64,000 bases of DNA from Peribolospora baueri (lineage: Eukaryota > Basidiomycota > Peribolosporomycetes > Peribolosporales > Peribolosporaceae): NCBI GenBank assembly GCA_029717555.1, contig JAMDHS010000087.1, forward strand, positions 20,016 through 84,015. The letters run 5' to 3'. This document shows, piece after piece, positions 11,701 to 24,900 of this stretch. The stretch's first letter is position 1, and every line of letters starts with the position of its first letter. The notes below the pieces were generated by a model, which was not told the DNA's origin, did no database searches, and saw only the letters and a program-made list of their open reading frames with translations. The translations under genes and the position numbers were made by a program.

Positions 11701-14700
11701 CGATCGGCCCGTCGAGGTCGAAAAGGTCGTCGAGAAGGTCGTCCACGTCGATCGGTCCGTCGAGGTCGAGGTCGAGAAGCCGGTGGAGAGGATTGTCGAG
11801 GTGGAGAAGATCGTCCACGTCGATCGTCCTGTCGAGGTGGAGAAGATCGTCGAGAAGATCGTCCACGTCGATCGTCCTGTCGAGGTGGAGAAAGTCGTCG
11901 AGAAGATCGTCCATGTCGACCGTCCCGTCGAGGTAGAGAAGGTGGTGGAGAAGATCGTGGAGAAGATTGTAGAAGTGGAGAAGCCGGTCGAGGTGGAAAA
12001 GGTGGTGGAGAAGATCGTGTACGTCGACAGGCCCGTCGAGCCCGTTCCCGACGCCGACGACAAGGACAACGCCGATGCCGGCTCCCAGACCGCCAGCGAC
12101 GAGGGTGCGCAGACCGACTCCCGTCGGGGCTCCTTTGGCGGCGTCAGGGCCATGGTCGCCGCCGCCGCCGGCGTCGCGGCCGTCAAGGCGGCCCACGGCG
12201 CCAGGGCGCCACACCGTCCCGGAGCATCTCTCGGAGGCACGGAGGATTGGACTGACGGCGAGACCGAGGCCGAGGCCGATTTCGAGGACGCACGCGAGAG
12301 CATTGCCGCCTCGACGCCGACGATGGCGCCGACGCCTTCCTTCAGCCCACCCGGCCAGTTCTTCCCTTCTCGCACCGACGGCGCTCGCAAGCGCGTCACG
12401 ACCGAGATCGGCGTCCAGACCGAACACGCCGGCCTCTTGTACGACCCCGAGGACGGTATTGAGCGCCTCGCCCCCTTCGACGACCCACACTCCGCCCTCG
12501 CCTCCTCCCCGTCTCCCGCCGTCCCCGGTCCCAGCGCCCACCGCGACATGAGCGCCGCCCTCGGCCGCGCAGCGGCAGCCGCCGGTCCGCTCGCCCACAT
12601 GAATGAACCGGCGCATAAGAGGGACTCGATCGGCACCTTTGGCGAGCACAGGGAGGACTCGATCAGAAACGAACCTGTCATCCACCCTTCTCACATGGTC
12701 CGCCCTTACTCGTCGGCGTCGCAGAGGCGGGGCTCTATCGAGTCTGCCTACTCGTACCGCTCCGCCAGGGAGAGGAAGCTCAGTACGCCTACGTCTCCCC
12801 TGACCATCAGGTCCATGTTCGGCGCGCCTGCCGCGCCGAGCGGCGGTAGTAGTAGTATGCCCCCTCCGTCCCATGTTCCCAGAAAGAGCTCCGGCGCCCC
12901 GTCCTCCTTCGGTCCTCCCCCACCTCTTCCCACCTCGCCTCCTCCGCAACAACTCGTTCAGCGAGCCTCCACAACGCCCACCACCAATTTCAGTGCCGCT
13001 CCTTTGCGCAACGTCTCCAACTTGCAAGTCCCTGGCTCCTCTCATGGCTCTCATGGGAGGAAGGGTCACGGTGGGAACATGCCGCCTCCGAGCGCGTACG
13101 ACAACCCTTCGGTCCGTCAGCAGTCCTCGCTCACCAGCGTCCGCTCGCGCTCCAAGTCGACCAGCGCCTCGCACTACAACGAGTTTGGTAAACTCGAAAA
13201 CGGCGCCGGCGCTGGCGGCGACCAGCCGGCCAACAGTAAGCTTTCCGTCAACCCTAACGCCCACAAGGGACGACACCAGAACCGGCCCGAGCGCGTGTCG
13301 ATCGGCTCGATCAGCTCCGACGTCGCTTCCGATCTCTCTCGCCGCCTCTCCATGAGCTCCACGGCCACCTCTGCCGGTATGCCTAACGACACCGGTGACG
13401 GCGGCGCCCAAGGCTCCGGCTCCTCGTCCACGGACCCGGCCGTGATCCAGGCGATCACGCAGACAATGATCGGAGAGTTCCTCCACAAGTACACCCGCAG
13501 GGGACTCGGGAGGACGATCGGGGACAAGAGGCACAAAAGGTTCTTTTGGCTCCACCCGTACACCCAGACTCTGTATTGGGGCGTCTCCGATCCTGGCGGA
13601 CACGGCGGGCAGGAGTCGTCTTCGAAGCACAGTGAGCCTTCCCTTCCAGAAGATGACGATAGCGAACTCCTCGCGCTGATCATCCTACATTCTGTCGCCC
13701 AAATTTTTCTTTTGGTCCAGCTTACATCGAGGCGGTGCAGGAGGTCGAGGATACGAACCCCAACCCTCCTGGTCTGTATCAGCGCAGTTTGCTCATCAAG
13801 ACCGCGGTGCGTGACATGAAGATCACCGCGCCTAGCAAGGAGCGCCACGAGACGTGGCTGGCGGTACGTTGCGCTGCCTCGACTCCTCGCCAAACGGGAT
13901 GTTTTATTCATTTTTCCCTCCTTCTTTCCCTCAGGCTTTGAGCTATCTGCTGGCACGCCCTTCTCTCCCTCACGCAGCCGCGTCCACGTCGCCCGATCGC
14001 CCAATGGACAACAGGCCCGCGTCCCGGGCCTCCGAGCGACGGCCCGACTCGCGCATGTCCCGACGCTCTGAACCTACCGGCATCTTCCAACGTTCCAATA
14101 CCACGGCGACCACGCCTCGCGAAGGCGCTTCCATCACCGGGACCGTGCGTTCCCTCATGTCTCCCGGTCGCAGCCTGAAGAGCAAAAAGTCGGGCGAATC
14201 TATGAACGTTACGTGAGTGTCATATGTCTTCAGCTCCCGCCCCCCATCCTGGTCGGTGGCCTAGGTTTGGTGCGGCTTTCTGACTCGGACTCGGACTCGA
14301 CGTGGTTGACGGTCCCGCGTTTCAGTCCTCGCGCTCGCGGCGCTACCATTAGCGCGAGCAGCGCCCTCAACCTCAGCTCGAGCAAGCGTCGAGGCACGCC
14401 CGCTCGCGAGTACCTGGAGCGCGTGGAGAACGAGATATACTCGAGCCCGACGAATCGCCCCCGAAGGCCTCGAACCGGCGACTCCTCGCAACACCAAGAC
14501 GAGGATGAATTGGAGAACTTCCCTCACTCTCCGCGTTCCGCCGATAACTGCGGCCTCAAGAGCGCTGAGCAGATGCTCGAGGAAGACGCCGAGCTCCACG
14601 GCGACGGTTACGATGGCATCGATAACAGCCGCGTCTGCTGTGGTGGCAAGCACACCGTGGGAGAGCACATTTGGGAGGAGCGTCAGAAGCAAAAGGCTCA

Positions 14701-15171
14701 GCAAAAGTCGCCGTCGCGGCAGAAGTCGCCGTCACGGAAATCGTGAGTCGTCTGTGCCCTTCCTCCCCTTCCGCATGTTCCGCGGGCGTTCTCGCCCACC
14801 ACGTTTGTTTGAGTCCAAGGACGGGAAAGCTGACCCCTGGTTGGTTGGAAACCCCCGTCCCCTTGCTTCGTCCCGCCTCTCCCCCCACTTAACACAGTAC
14901 GATCCGCCACAAGCAGCACCCCCCCTTGCCTGCGTCCCGTCCACATTCGCCCATTCCCGATCTGCCGCCCAAGCTCTCGCTCAACCTATCCACCGACGGA
15001 CGGTTGACGCCCGGCCTGGCCTCCCCTTCCGCCTCTGGCTCCATGAGGGGATCCACCGACGCGGCGAGATCCGAGCATGCGCCTGCTCCCCTCGGCCCGA
15101 CGGCGTCGGTCTTGGCGAGCATTCGCAAGAAGAGAGCTTCCGAGGGCCCTCGGTCGCCCAACATGGCCTGA
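8702..15171 (+). CDS. NUM1: NUM1/ApsA/Mcp5-type cell-cortex anchor with PH domain
   Basis: Exons are 8702..9523, 9624..9999, 10074..13631, 13721..13863, 13935..14212, 14326..14742 and 14898..15171; every phase closes, giving about 1,955 residues. Residues about 340-508 are coiled coil beginning with SDIEFATEIGQSLLVEVRRLQ-like sequence, followed by acidic stretches. Residues about 873-1058 carry a long VEVEK/HVDRP repeat. A C-terminal PH domain spans about 1520-1645; it starts with MIGEFLHKYTRRGLGR, continues with KRHKRFFWLHPYTQTLYWG, and ends after HETWLAALSYLL. This layout is that of yeast Num1, Aspergillus ApsA and fission yeast Mcp5. Those proteins bind PI(4,5)P2 at the plasma membrane and anchor dynein and mitochondria for nuclear and spindle positioning. 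Family assignment rests on the PH domain and the coiled coil; the exact role here is inferred. Confidence 0.88.
11497..12045 (+). repeat. In-frame VEVEK / IVHVDRPVEVEK repeat array
   Basis: About 550 bp of imperfect tandem units encode alternations of VEKIV, HVDRPVEVEK and KPVERIVEVEK. The units are degenerate at third positions (GTC/GTG, CGA/CGG/CGT), which suggests ageing duplications and not a fresh expansion. The array sits between the coiled coils and the PH domain of the NUM1-like protein and resembles repeat spacers seen in some fungal cortical proteins. Confidence 0.9.
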
Positions 15172-15921
15172 GATGATGATGCCCAGTCGCCATCGGTCGG
15201 ATCCATCGGTTCGTCGATTCCGTTTGCACTAACGCCCAAAAAAAGACAGTTTTCGTCTCCTCTTCCTCCCCTCCAACCGCGCGCGCCGCTTCCTCGCCTT
15301 CCTTGCTCAAGTCTCAACGTAGGCCTCGCTCGGTTGTCGTTCCCGAGCCGTCTCGATCGACCTTCTTGTTTTAGTACGCCTTCGACTTCTCCATTCTTCC
15401 TATTGGGGCCCCGTTCCCGTTCGATATTCGATCTCTCTGGCCGCACGCTCCCGCATCACACTCGTTTGTAACCGTTTTCGTTTCCTCTTCCTTTTCCTTT
15501 TCCTTTTCCTTTTTTTTTTGCTCTTCTCAAATCATTTTTCTCCGTCCGTCTCCACTGTTGGGCCTCCTCTTTGCCTCTCCCCTCTCCGCTCCTTTCGCTT
15601 GCAAAGAACGTTTCCTTTCGCTCGGTGAGCCTGCGTTCAAGCCGCCCGCCGCACGGCCGCTGCCTGCCGTGCATAGACTTGATCGGGACGCGTCTGGTTT
15701 GGCAGAACGTGTGATGCGCGCGACCTCCCTCACCTTCCGGCACTCTGGCGTGCGGACTTTTGTCTGCCCGTTGGCATCTTTCCCTGGCACACACTGGGAA
15801 AGTGTATGGAAAAGAGGGAGCGCAAAAAAAGCAATGATTCCATCCCGACCTAATACTACAAGGAATTAAAGATATGAGAAAAAAAAGCTACAACGACCGC
15901 CAGGGCCCTCCCTGGTTTCGA
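15172..15921. other. Convergent 3' region between NUM1-like gene and TOR
   Basis: The two genes converge here, so the 750 bp contains both 3' UTRs. Visible elements are T-rich tracts (about 15480-15545), an A-rich stretch and ACTACAAGG-AATTAAAG sequence near 15850-15890. No supported gene or structured RNA was seen. Confidence 0.55.
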
Positions 15922-18900
15922 TCACCAGAAAGCGCACCAGCCGATGAAAGCTCTGGTCGCGACGGGTGAGAAGGAGCGCGTGACTCGTATCAGCAACTCA
16001 GGTTTTCGCGATCAGAAGGGCACGCTATCCAAACATGGACTCACTGGCAGAGGTTCTCCAGCGACGTCGCTTCAAGAATGAGTCGCTGTACTTGTGCCGG
16101 GACGGGGAGGGACACGTTCGGGTTAAAGTCTCTACCGTTGAGCTTGTTCTGAATGCGCCTGACGACCTCCAGGGCCCTCTGGTTCCTCGCTTCCGCACCG
16201 CCTTGGTTCGTCCCTGCCACATAACGGGAGGTGTTGCGTGTCAATGCATTTTCCTTATCAGATGAAGACTCATGCCCGAACGGCGCTGGCTCACCCTCAA
16301 TCCGCTCGACTTCGCTGGCTCGCGAGGTAGAGTTCCTCGCGCGATGCCCGGGCACGGTTTCTGCAAAGACACCAGAAAGGTCAATTAGAGTCACGTCGAG
16401 AATGTAATACGGTGGTTCGCTCTGCTAGCGCGTTCGCTCACCGTTTGGTCGGGCATCCGGCGCGGCCCCGTCTTCCGGCCCCGTCATAAGCCTCCAGCTG
16501 ATGAGAGGGTCGTGCACAAACGCCTCGAGCAGTGCGAGCACGCTCTCCTTGTTGTCTCGCAAAACGCGCATGACAATCTCTGACGTGATCTTGAACGTGC
16601 CCTTGATGCCGCCAACCTCCATGGCGTTGACGAGCATACGGGTGAGCCTGAAAGGGACCTTCTCCGGGAACTTTGGCCGGTGACACGCCACCTCGAAACA
16701 ATCGCCAAAGTCGATATGCACGAGCTGACCCGTCACCCGGTCTAAGAGAAGGTTGGATGGGTGTCGGTCGCCGAGACCAAGAATGTAGCCTGCCACTGAA
16801 GAGGTCGCCAAAGACCGCGTGTACGCCGAGCGACGGTCGAGCCACACTTCCGAGTTCCTTGACTTGAGCCACAAGACCCGGTACAGGTCTTGTCCCGTCG
16901 TGTTCTCGAGCGCGTACTCGAATACCTCCACTTTTTGCATGAGGGTGAGGTTATCGTAGTCCGGTGCCATCTGCAGTCAGTGCGTAAGGATCGGTGGTCA
17001 TTGAGAATGCCACTATTTAACCGCAGTGTAACAGTTCGATGCACACGTACCTGCAACATGAGACGATGCTCGATGTTGAGCAAAATCTTGCTGTGCTCCC
17101 GGTATTCTTTGATAAGCACGTGAAGGGTGTCGCTGTTCTCCACCCATCCCAGCAACCCGGAATTGGGCGAAAGAGGGATGACAGGAAATTGTCTAATGTC
17201 GAGCCGTCGTTTATAACTCTCAGAGTCGATGGAAAGAAGAGTGTTAACCAGTCCGAAGAGTTGCATGACACGCTCGTCTTGACGAAGGTCCTCATGACCT
17301 TTGAGAAGATATTGGTAAACAACGCCATTGCTGCCTCGCATCTTCAGCCGTCGAGGTCGCTGCTTTGAGGTGATGACTGGCACGATCTGATCAAAGCCGG
17401 CGATGCGGATGATCGGCTGTCCACTCTGATAAGTCCCGGGCACAGCCAATTCGAGGTCGCGCATAGCCAGGAGCTTGGGCGAAACGTATTGAAGATCGAG
17501 ATTGACGGAGGACGGTGCCGGAAGCTGTTTGGCAATCCTTCGGAAGACCTGAAAATGGCACGAAAAAACGATGTCAGAACGCGTCGAAGTCGCACTCTGA
17601 CGGTGTGGACTTACGTGGTAGTACAAGTCCCAGGCTTGATTGAGATCGCTGATATCTCCATACTGACGGTATCGCCTTCCACACTCCCTGGCGTCGTGAA
17701 GGTCTCTGCCGTGAGCCTGGAAGAAGGAAGTCTCGCGCAAGGTCTCCGGTCCCTGTTTCGCATTGAAAAGAAAATGATAAGAGTCGACCTTACTGAGATT
17801 CCCCCGCGGGTTATCCAGACGAACTCACTCTGTCCAGGAGTGCGTGCAGGCGCTCCAGAGCATCGAACATGGCCTCTATGTTGTTCTCTGTGAAGTAGAA
17901 ACGTGAGGCCTCTTCCAAGCCTTCGTGCCACAGCTCGTGCCAAAGAATGGCCACGCGGATCAGCTCGTCACGGACGAGGAGTGCCTGTTCGACAAGCAGA
18001 GGACTGTGCTCTCTGAGACTGTCCATGATTCCTTTTGCTGCGCTGTGGCGAGGTGTGCTCGGCGACTTGGCCGCCACAGTGAGTGGGTATACCAGAGCTT
18101 GCGGGTGTGCGCTTCCGACGTCGGACAACAGGTGGTGAATCAGCCGTCGGACTTTCGGGCTGGGAGCGTTGATCCTAGCGATGATCTACGTAATACGAAG
18201 TGATAAGTTCGGCAACCTCGAGAGCATGGAGCAAGTAATGAGCGGCTCACCTGAGGGATGACTTCGAGCCAGGTGTCGACGCTGACACTGCTGAAACCTT
18301 CGCTGACTGCGTCGCTGACGTGCTCTTCGTAACCGAACTTGAACCACAGAGTGAGGAGACGCAGAGTGTCCTGGAGAGAGTTGCCCTTAGCGAGTGCGAT
18401 GGATCGGAAGAAACCTGTAGAAAAGTAAATGGGAGGTTAGCCTGTTCAAGAGATAGCTGCTGTAAGACGGATGTTGCTCACCCTGCACCGACGGGACGAT
18501 GCTTGCCGCTATCATATGAGCAGGAATGACGTCGCCCATGTTCTCATGATAGGTGATGACTTCGAAGTTTGCCAGAGCCCAGGCATGCCAAGCTTTGTAC
18601 CAGGCTCGGTCGAGCTCCGTTGCTCGTCGATACGAGTCAATAACATCGCAATTGTCGTCCTAAATGGAGAGTGCAAAGCGGAATCAATAATGTGAAAATA
18701 CAAAGAAAGCGGACTCTTTCACTCACAGTAACCCAATCCTCCTGTAGCGCTGCCTGCCACTCTCCTTGCTTGAAATAGCATCTCGCAAGAAGCTTGGCAA
18801 ATTCTGTGAGCCGATTGGAGCTCTCCAGCCAGTCTTGAGCGAGGGGTTGACCAGAGGCATCAACGGCATTCAAGCCGAGATCCTCTGCCAGACTAGCCGT

Positions 18901-21900
18901 GAAGCTGCGGAGGAACTTGAGGCTCTCCATGTGGGCACCGCTCTCCCACATAAACTTGAGATGGGCATAGATCACCTGTGGTGGAGCTTTGGGCCCCACA
19001 GAAGGTTGCTGACGAAGGGCAAAGCAATCAACTCGGTATTGCTATGCAAACACGAAAGAGTCTTTTATCCAGGATACGCTTACCCGGGCGTCTAAGCTCA
19101 TTGACTCTGGGCCAAGCAAGGAGTTGAGCGTCTTTTCTGCGAGCACCATTCTACCGGACTTGCGGCATAGATTGGCGAATTTGATCCACGTCTCGGTGTC
19201 TTCGGCCGGCGTAAGAATTATGCTCCTGACAGAGAGAATGCGTTGCCACACCTCCACCTCCGGCTGACAGCCTTTGAGCCTGTTGATTGATGAGATTGGA
19301 TTATCAGTGACGAAGGACGCATGGATGAGTGCCGTCTCTACCCACCGCTTCATCCATGTCGCTCTCATGGTACTCTGACGATCTGGCTGATCGCGATAGT
19401 CAAGCTTGTAAGACAGAATCTCCTCGAGTTCTGACAGCATCTGCGTGCGGACCATTAAGCTGGAAAGGGATAGTGGTGTATAGGTCAGAGGGACACTACT
19501 ACTCCTCACTCGAAATTTACGCATAGGAACGGGTGATTGACACTCACTCGTAGGCACGACTATAGCTCTCGCCGATAAGAGTTGTCAACTCCTGGTCGAG
19601 TGCGTCACGTGCACGAGCGATATGCTTCAACGCTTGATGTTTATGGCCGCGGTTGACGTAGAGAACGGCGCGGAAGAATGATCGCTCCGACGAATCCGAC
19701 TTCATTGACGAGATGTATTCTTCCATGGCGTCCCAGTGGTTCAATGACCAAGCTGCCGCGGCGGCGAGAGGTGCCATGGTGCGCTTCTCGTCCGTGTTGG
19801 CGCTCATCCACTTGTGTTGCACAAGGTCCTGAAGTTGCTGCCACTCGCCGAGGGCGTGCAAGCAGCGCATCCTCCCGAACGCGATGTCGTACGAATCGGG
19901 ATCCGCCTCGGCTCTCCTATCGTACGCCTCTAGAGCTTCTTCCCAGCGGTGCAGCTTCTCATACCACTCCTCATGATGAGTGACATTAAACTGCTCGCGT
20001 GCCTGCGTCAGAGCACCGAACGCAGCATCCGACTGCTGCAGCTTGGTATTGACGTCGACGAGCGATTCGACGATCTGAGGCGAGGGGTCCCGCCAATACT
20101 CCGATTCTTTGTAGTGGAGCGCTTTGGCATACGAGTGATATTTGTAAGCTCTGTCGCCTAGAAGTCGGATGTTGATGCGCAGACCCTTGTCATCATGTTC
20201 CATAAACTCGGCGAGGTTTAAGAGCATGTGGATGACCTCGCTCGGAATTTCCGGAGCGTTGAAGGCAAGTTCGATGGAATTGACGAGGTCGTCCTGAAGG
20301 ATCGCTGTAAATCAATATCTTCCTTGCTTCCTTTCTACGAAGCAAGACAGGCAGATCCCACTCACTTGATAGTTCCCATACAATTCTGTCCAGCACGATA
20401 CGAAAGCCATATTGAAGAGCTCGTACGCGAGAGGCTGATAGACTTCTGCCAAGTTTCGGCAAGCGCGGAGCGCGTGAGATGGCGATTCGCGCATAAACTC
20501 GAGCGCTACCCTTTTGAACCATTCGCGCCAGTCTTCCTTCGTAGAGACGTTGGAAACGTCCCAAGCTTTTTTCAGGTGTTGCTGGTTGACCGCCATCTTA
20601 GACGTCTCCGCTAAGGGGGCATCTTCGGCCTTGTCGTCGATGAAGAGTCGGTCGACCGGAACGATGTCCTTCGGCAGCCGCTCTCCGTTGAGGAGTTTCG
20701 TGACCAACGACTCGTAGGTCGGATGCTGAATGCGAAATCTCACGAGCACCTGTGACGGGAAATAGCGAATCGTTTAGTTCGCTTGTCCGCCCTGTTCTCT
20801 GTTCAACGCGCTCGCGGGTGCTGCTCAACTCACCTTGTTCACAACCGGAATGAAAATGGCATAGGACGCTCCAAGCTGGAAGACTAGGGCCGAGAGGGTG
20901 TCCATCGTCGCGTTCCTCAGCTCCGTGTTGCCAGAATGCAAGACACGGACGAGAGGGTGGATGACGCGTGAGGCATGGTCGCAGAAATTGACCTTCTTCG
21001 ACATCTGCGCAATGGTCTGAATGGCCGTTTTACGCAGGGTGACGCTGACGTCAACGCGCTCAAAGGTCTTAATAATGGTGGGCAGGACAAGATGCATGTA
21101 TTCTTCGATATTGCTCCCGAAGACGAAGAATGCGTGGAGGATGCGGAGCAGCGTCTGCTGTCGCTTCTCGGTGATTTCCCCGTCGAACGTTTGAAGCATG
21201 TGTGGCAGGATCTTGGGCAGATGTACCTTGAATTCACCTTCGAGCGCTTTGGCGATCGATTCGACCAGTCCTATGATGGTGAGTTGAATACTGGAGTTGG
21301 GGTTCCAGTGCTCCTGGACGAGCTCGAAGATGGGACCGACATAATTTCGGACGTGTTGCTTGATGATGGTGGTGAGAATCGAGAGCTGTTGGAAATATGA
21401 CTGTTGCTGGAGCCCAACGGCGGAATTGTGAATGGTGTCGATGAACGCCGGAAGGATCTGTGGAAAGGTGCACGTTGTTAGTCGATGCTCAACAGCGCGA
21501 GTAAAAGGTGGTAAATTTGAACTTACCTGAGGCAAGAAGGAGACACACTTCATACCCTGTGTTCTAAACATATACATGACCGCTTCGATGGCCGGATGAT
21601 GGTGCATAGCCAATGACGGGTCCTTAAGAACGTTGACGAGGGCGTTCACCGCAACGTTCTGATAGTAGTCATCTGAGGAGGTTCCGATGCTCATGGCGAG
21701 CTCCCAGAGGTCTGTGGATGTGTTCTTGGCCGCCTCATTGGTACCTTCGTCCGTTCCGCTCTCGATCAGCTGGAAATAAGAGTAGAAACAAATACGAAGT
21801 CAGCTCAAATCCGCACCTTAAGGCAAGCAGACCTGTAAGAGGGCTGGGGATTCACCTTGTACCGATACGGATCCAGGGCACCCAAGATGCCAATGACCTT

Positions 21901-24900
21901 GATGGTCTCACGGCGTATATTCTGGTTCTGTTCCGTTTTCAGAATTCGGACCACGGTGCTCAAAAGGGACCTGAACTTCGTGTACGGTTCAACGACTGCA
22001 CCGGTATTGCTTGCGACGAGCCCAAGAGTCCGCAGCGCCGCGTCACGTTTGCCGGTCGTTGTGCCGACGGAGGCCTGCAGGGTATCGATGGTGAGCCTGA
22101 GGAGCTCGTCGACGTGTGGCAAGACTTCTTCGCCTCCGACTCGAGCCAGCTCTCCAAGGCACTCCATGTAACACGCTGCAACGCCGGCATTCCCATCCGC
22201 AGCCTTGGGTAGGAGAACCTCAAGCATGGGGAGGACGTAGGATTTGACCAGCCGCTGGGAAGCGCGTACAACCTCAGTCAACAGTCGGGCAGCCTCCTCC
22301 TTGTTGCGACTGACGGAAGAGTACTCGAGCTCAGTCAAAAGCTGTATGAGAGCTTTGCGCAAGCTAGGCATAACGTAGGCCGGGTTATGCTTGGCGAGCC
22401 GTCCGATGATGGTGATAACGATCTCCCGGACGACGAAGTCCTCGTCGTTGAGCGCGATGAAGAGAGAGCGAACGTACTCCGCTTGTGCCAAATGACGGTC
22501 GAAGCGCTCGTCTAGAGAGCGCAAGACAGTCTGGCGAATCTGAGGGTCAGGGTCCGCAATGCCGACAGTCATGAGCTTGTCGAGGACCTCATTGACAACT
22601 TCGATGGCGTGCATGCTGGTCTGATAGCAAATGGGGTCCTGCACGAACAAGCGGGCGCAAGTGACTGCCGCGGCTTTGCGGACCTCCGCGTGATCGTCCT
22701 CGAGGTACGGAAGCGTGCAATCCCGAACAAACTCGTTCAGAATATGACCTGTTGTGATCGAGACGCATATATAACGTGAGTTGGCAGGCAGATATCATCG
22801 AGGCAAGGGAAGCGCAACTCACCGCTGAAGTCAAATTCGCCCAACGTATGAAGCGCTACAATGATAGTGTCCACCCCCTTTGCGTCTGATCCCTGTCCTG
22901 CGACTTCTCTGGAAACGGTGGATGTCTTGGGACGGACCAGGGGTGGGGCACCCAATGGCCGATAGTGCTCGTCGGTGAGGGTCAAGGAGAGCATGTCAAG
23001 AAGACGATCTGAGGTAGGGAGCGCGCAATATGACGTGGTGATGAGACTTCGACCCTCAAGCTGGAAGAGAGGTGAACAGCTCACCTTGAATAACTCGAAG
23101 GAGAGGAGGAATGGATCGGACGAGCCTATCCAACGCGGCGGTAAGAGAAGGACTCAAGCCGCAAGCGAACATCAAGTCGAGAAGCTCGTGCATGTACTTT
23201 GTCAAGTGTGGGCCGACCGCCGTTGCCAGGAGGCCGATGCAAAAGAAAATGGGCGCTTCGGGAGGGGCGTTCTTCTTCCTGTAGCCGTGCCAAACGGTGG
23301 TGGCATCGTGTCTCACGTTAATGCATACGCTCAAGGGGAGCTAATAAGAAAATCACGAAAGACGATGGACACCTACCCTCGCATCTGTAGCCCTTCCTTA
23401 ACGCAAGCGAGGATTTGCTCAATGTAAGGCTTCATCTTGCTACCCATCGCGGCTGCCACCCATCCGATGGCTTCAAAGGCTATGTAATGTGAAAGATAGT
23501 CGAGTCAGTGAGCATCCGCGAAAATAGAGAGAAGCCGAGAGGATGATGCCAACAGAAGAGACGCACGAGTGCTTTTATCCCGATCTTTCTTCAGCTGCTC
23601 TGTCAAGATCGTCATGACCGGGCCAAGATGCTTCTCAGCAAAGTATTGAGGGTCGTAGTTGGCCAGTGTGGGGACAAGGTTCGTGATCGTTTTCTTGATG
23701 AGAGGGTCGCGGGATTTGTGAAGCTTGAAAACGATTTCGCAGGCTCGTGGGAAGCGTGATCGCATGAACTGGATGGGAAGTGGAAAGAAAGCCGAGATGG
23801 CGTGAAAGTGACAGTGAGAAAACCAATTAGCAAGCATGCCCTGCGCGGCTCTTCCGACCTACCGTCTTTGAATGCTGCAGCAGTTCCTGAACGGCCATCA
23901 AGCTGCCATGAATAGCTTCGACGTTGTGAAGCTTCAGTCCCCGTTCAGCCTCTTCGTAGATGGCCTCATACATGTGACTGCCCATCTGGCGTTCTCGCTG
24001 AGAGACGATTTGCAGGCACGCTGCCAGCGCTTCCGCTGCACCTTCTCGAACGAGGACCTATTCCGTCGAGGCAAGACAACACAATCAACAACGCTGTCAG
24101 TAAGAAAAGATTCTAGGAACGAGACTCGTGTGCGAGTCATTGACAGTTAGCAGCACACACCCTGGTATCTCGCAAAGCGACCCATATCCTATCCAGCACA
24201 CCAGGGACGTAAGGATGAAACAGGAGCGGCGAGTTGCGAGCGAGTTCTCGCACGATCAGCACAGCGGCGTATCGACCGCTCTCGTTGCGCTCTCCGGCTT
24301 GCAGAAGGTCGAGGGCGCGGAGGACCTCGTATTCAAAGAATTGGTCGCCAAGGAGGTGGCCGCCGAACTTTGATATCCGACCTGGTATAATTCGACGGTT
24401 CAATAGATGAGTACACGCTGAGCTACCATTACGTGAAGCCACTAGGGATGGTGGGCTGGACGTTCTGCATGAATTGTGACTCACCCAGCGCCTTCGAGGC
24501 GGCAATCATCACTTGCGCGTCGCTGCACGGCAAATTCTCCTTGAGGTATTGATAAAAGCGATAGAGTCGGATGTTGTTGTCTTCGGTCTCATGTTCAATC
24601 AGATTCTCTGCAAAAGCGCCAGGGAGCAGAGGTTTAGAGAAAGTCATCGAGCCCGAGTTGAAAGGCGCAGAAGAGATCGCAACTGCGCTCACCAATGGCT
24701 GCAATTCCACCCAGCTTCTCGTGGCTGTTGGAACTGTGCACGAGCTCAAAGATCCGCCGGGAAACTTCATTGTTGTATGAGGCCAGCCTATCGCCTGGGA
24801 GTTCTCTGAGCGCAAAGACGACCTGGATTGAACAGATGAGAGGTAGGAGAGGCGTGAGATTGTATCCAGAAAGCTCACGCGAGCACAGCAATCTGCTCAC

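Noticed and set aside
11119-12681. Antisense Ser/Thr tandem-repeat protein (adhesin-like)
   Set aside because: It is exactly the reverse complement of the VEVEK/HVDRP repeat in the NUM1-like gene, which has strong domain support on the plus strand.
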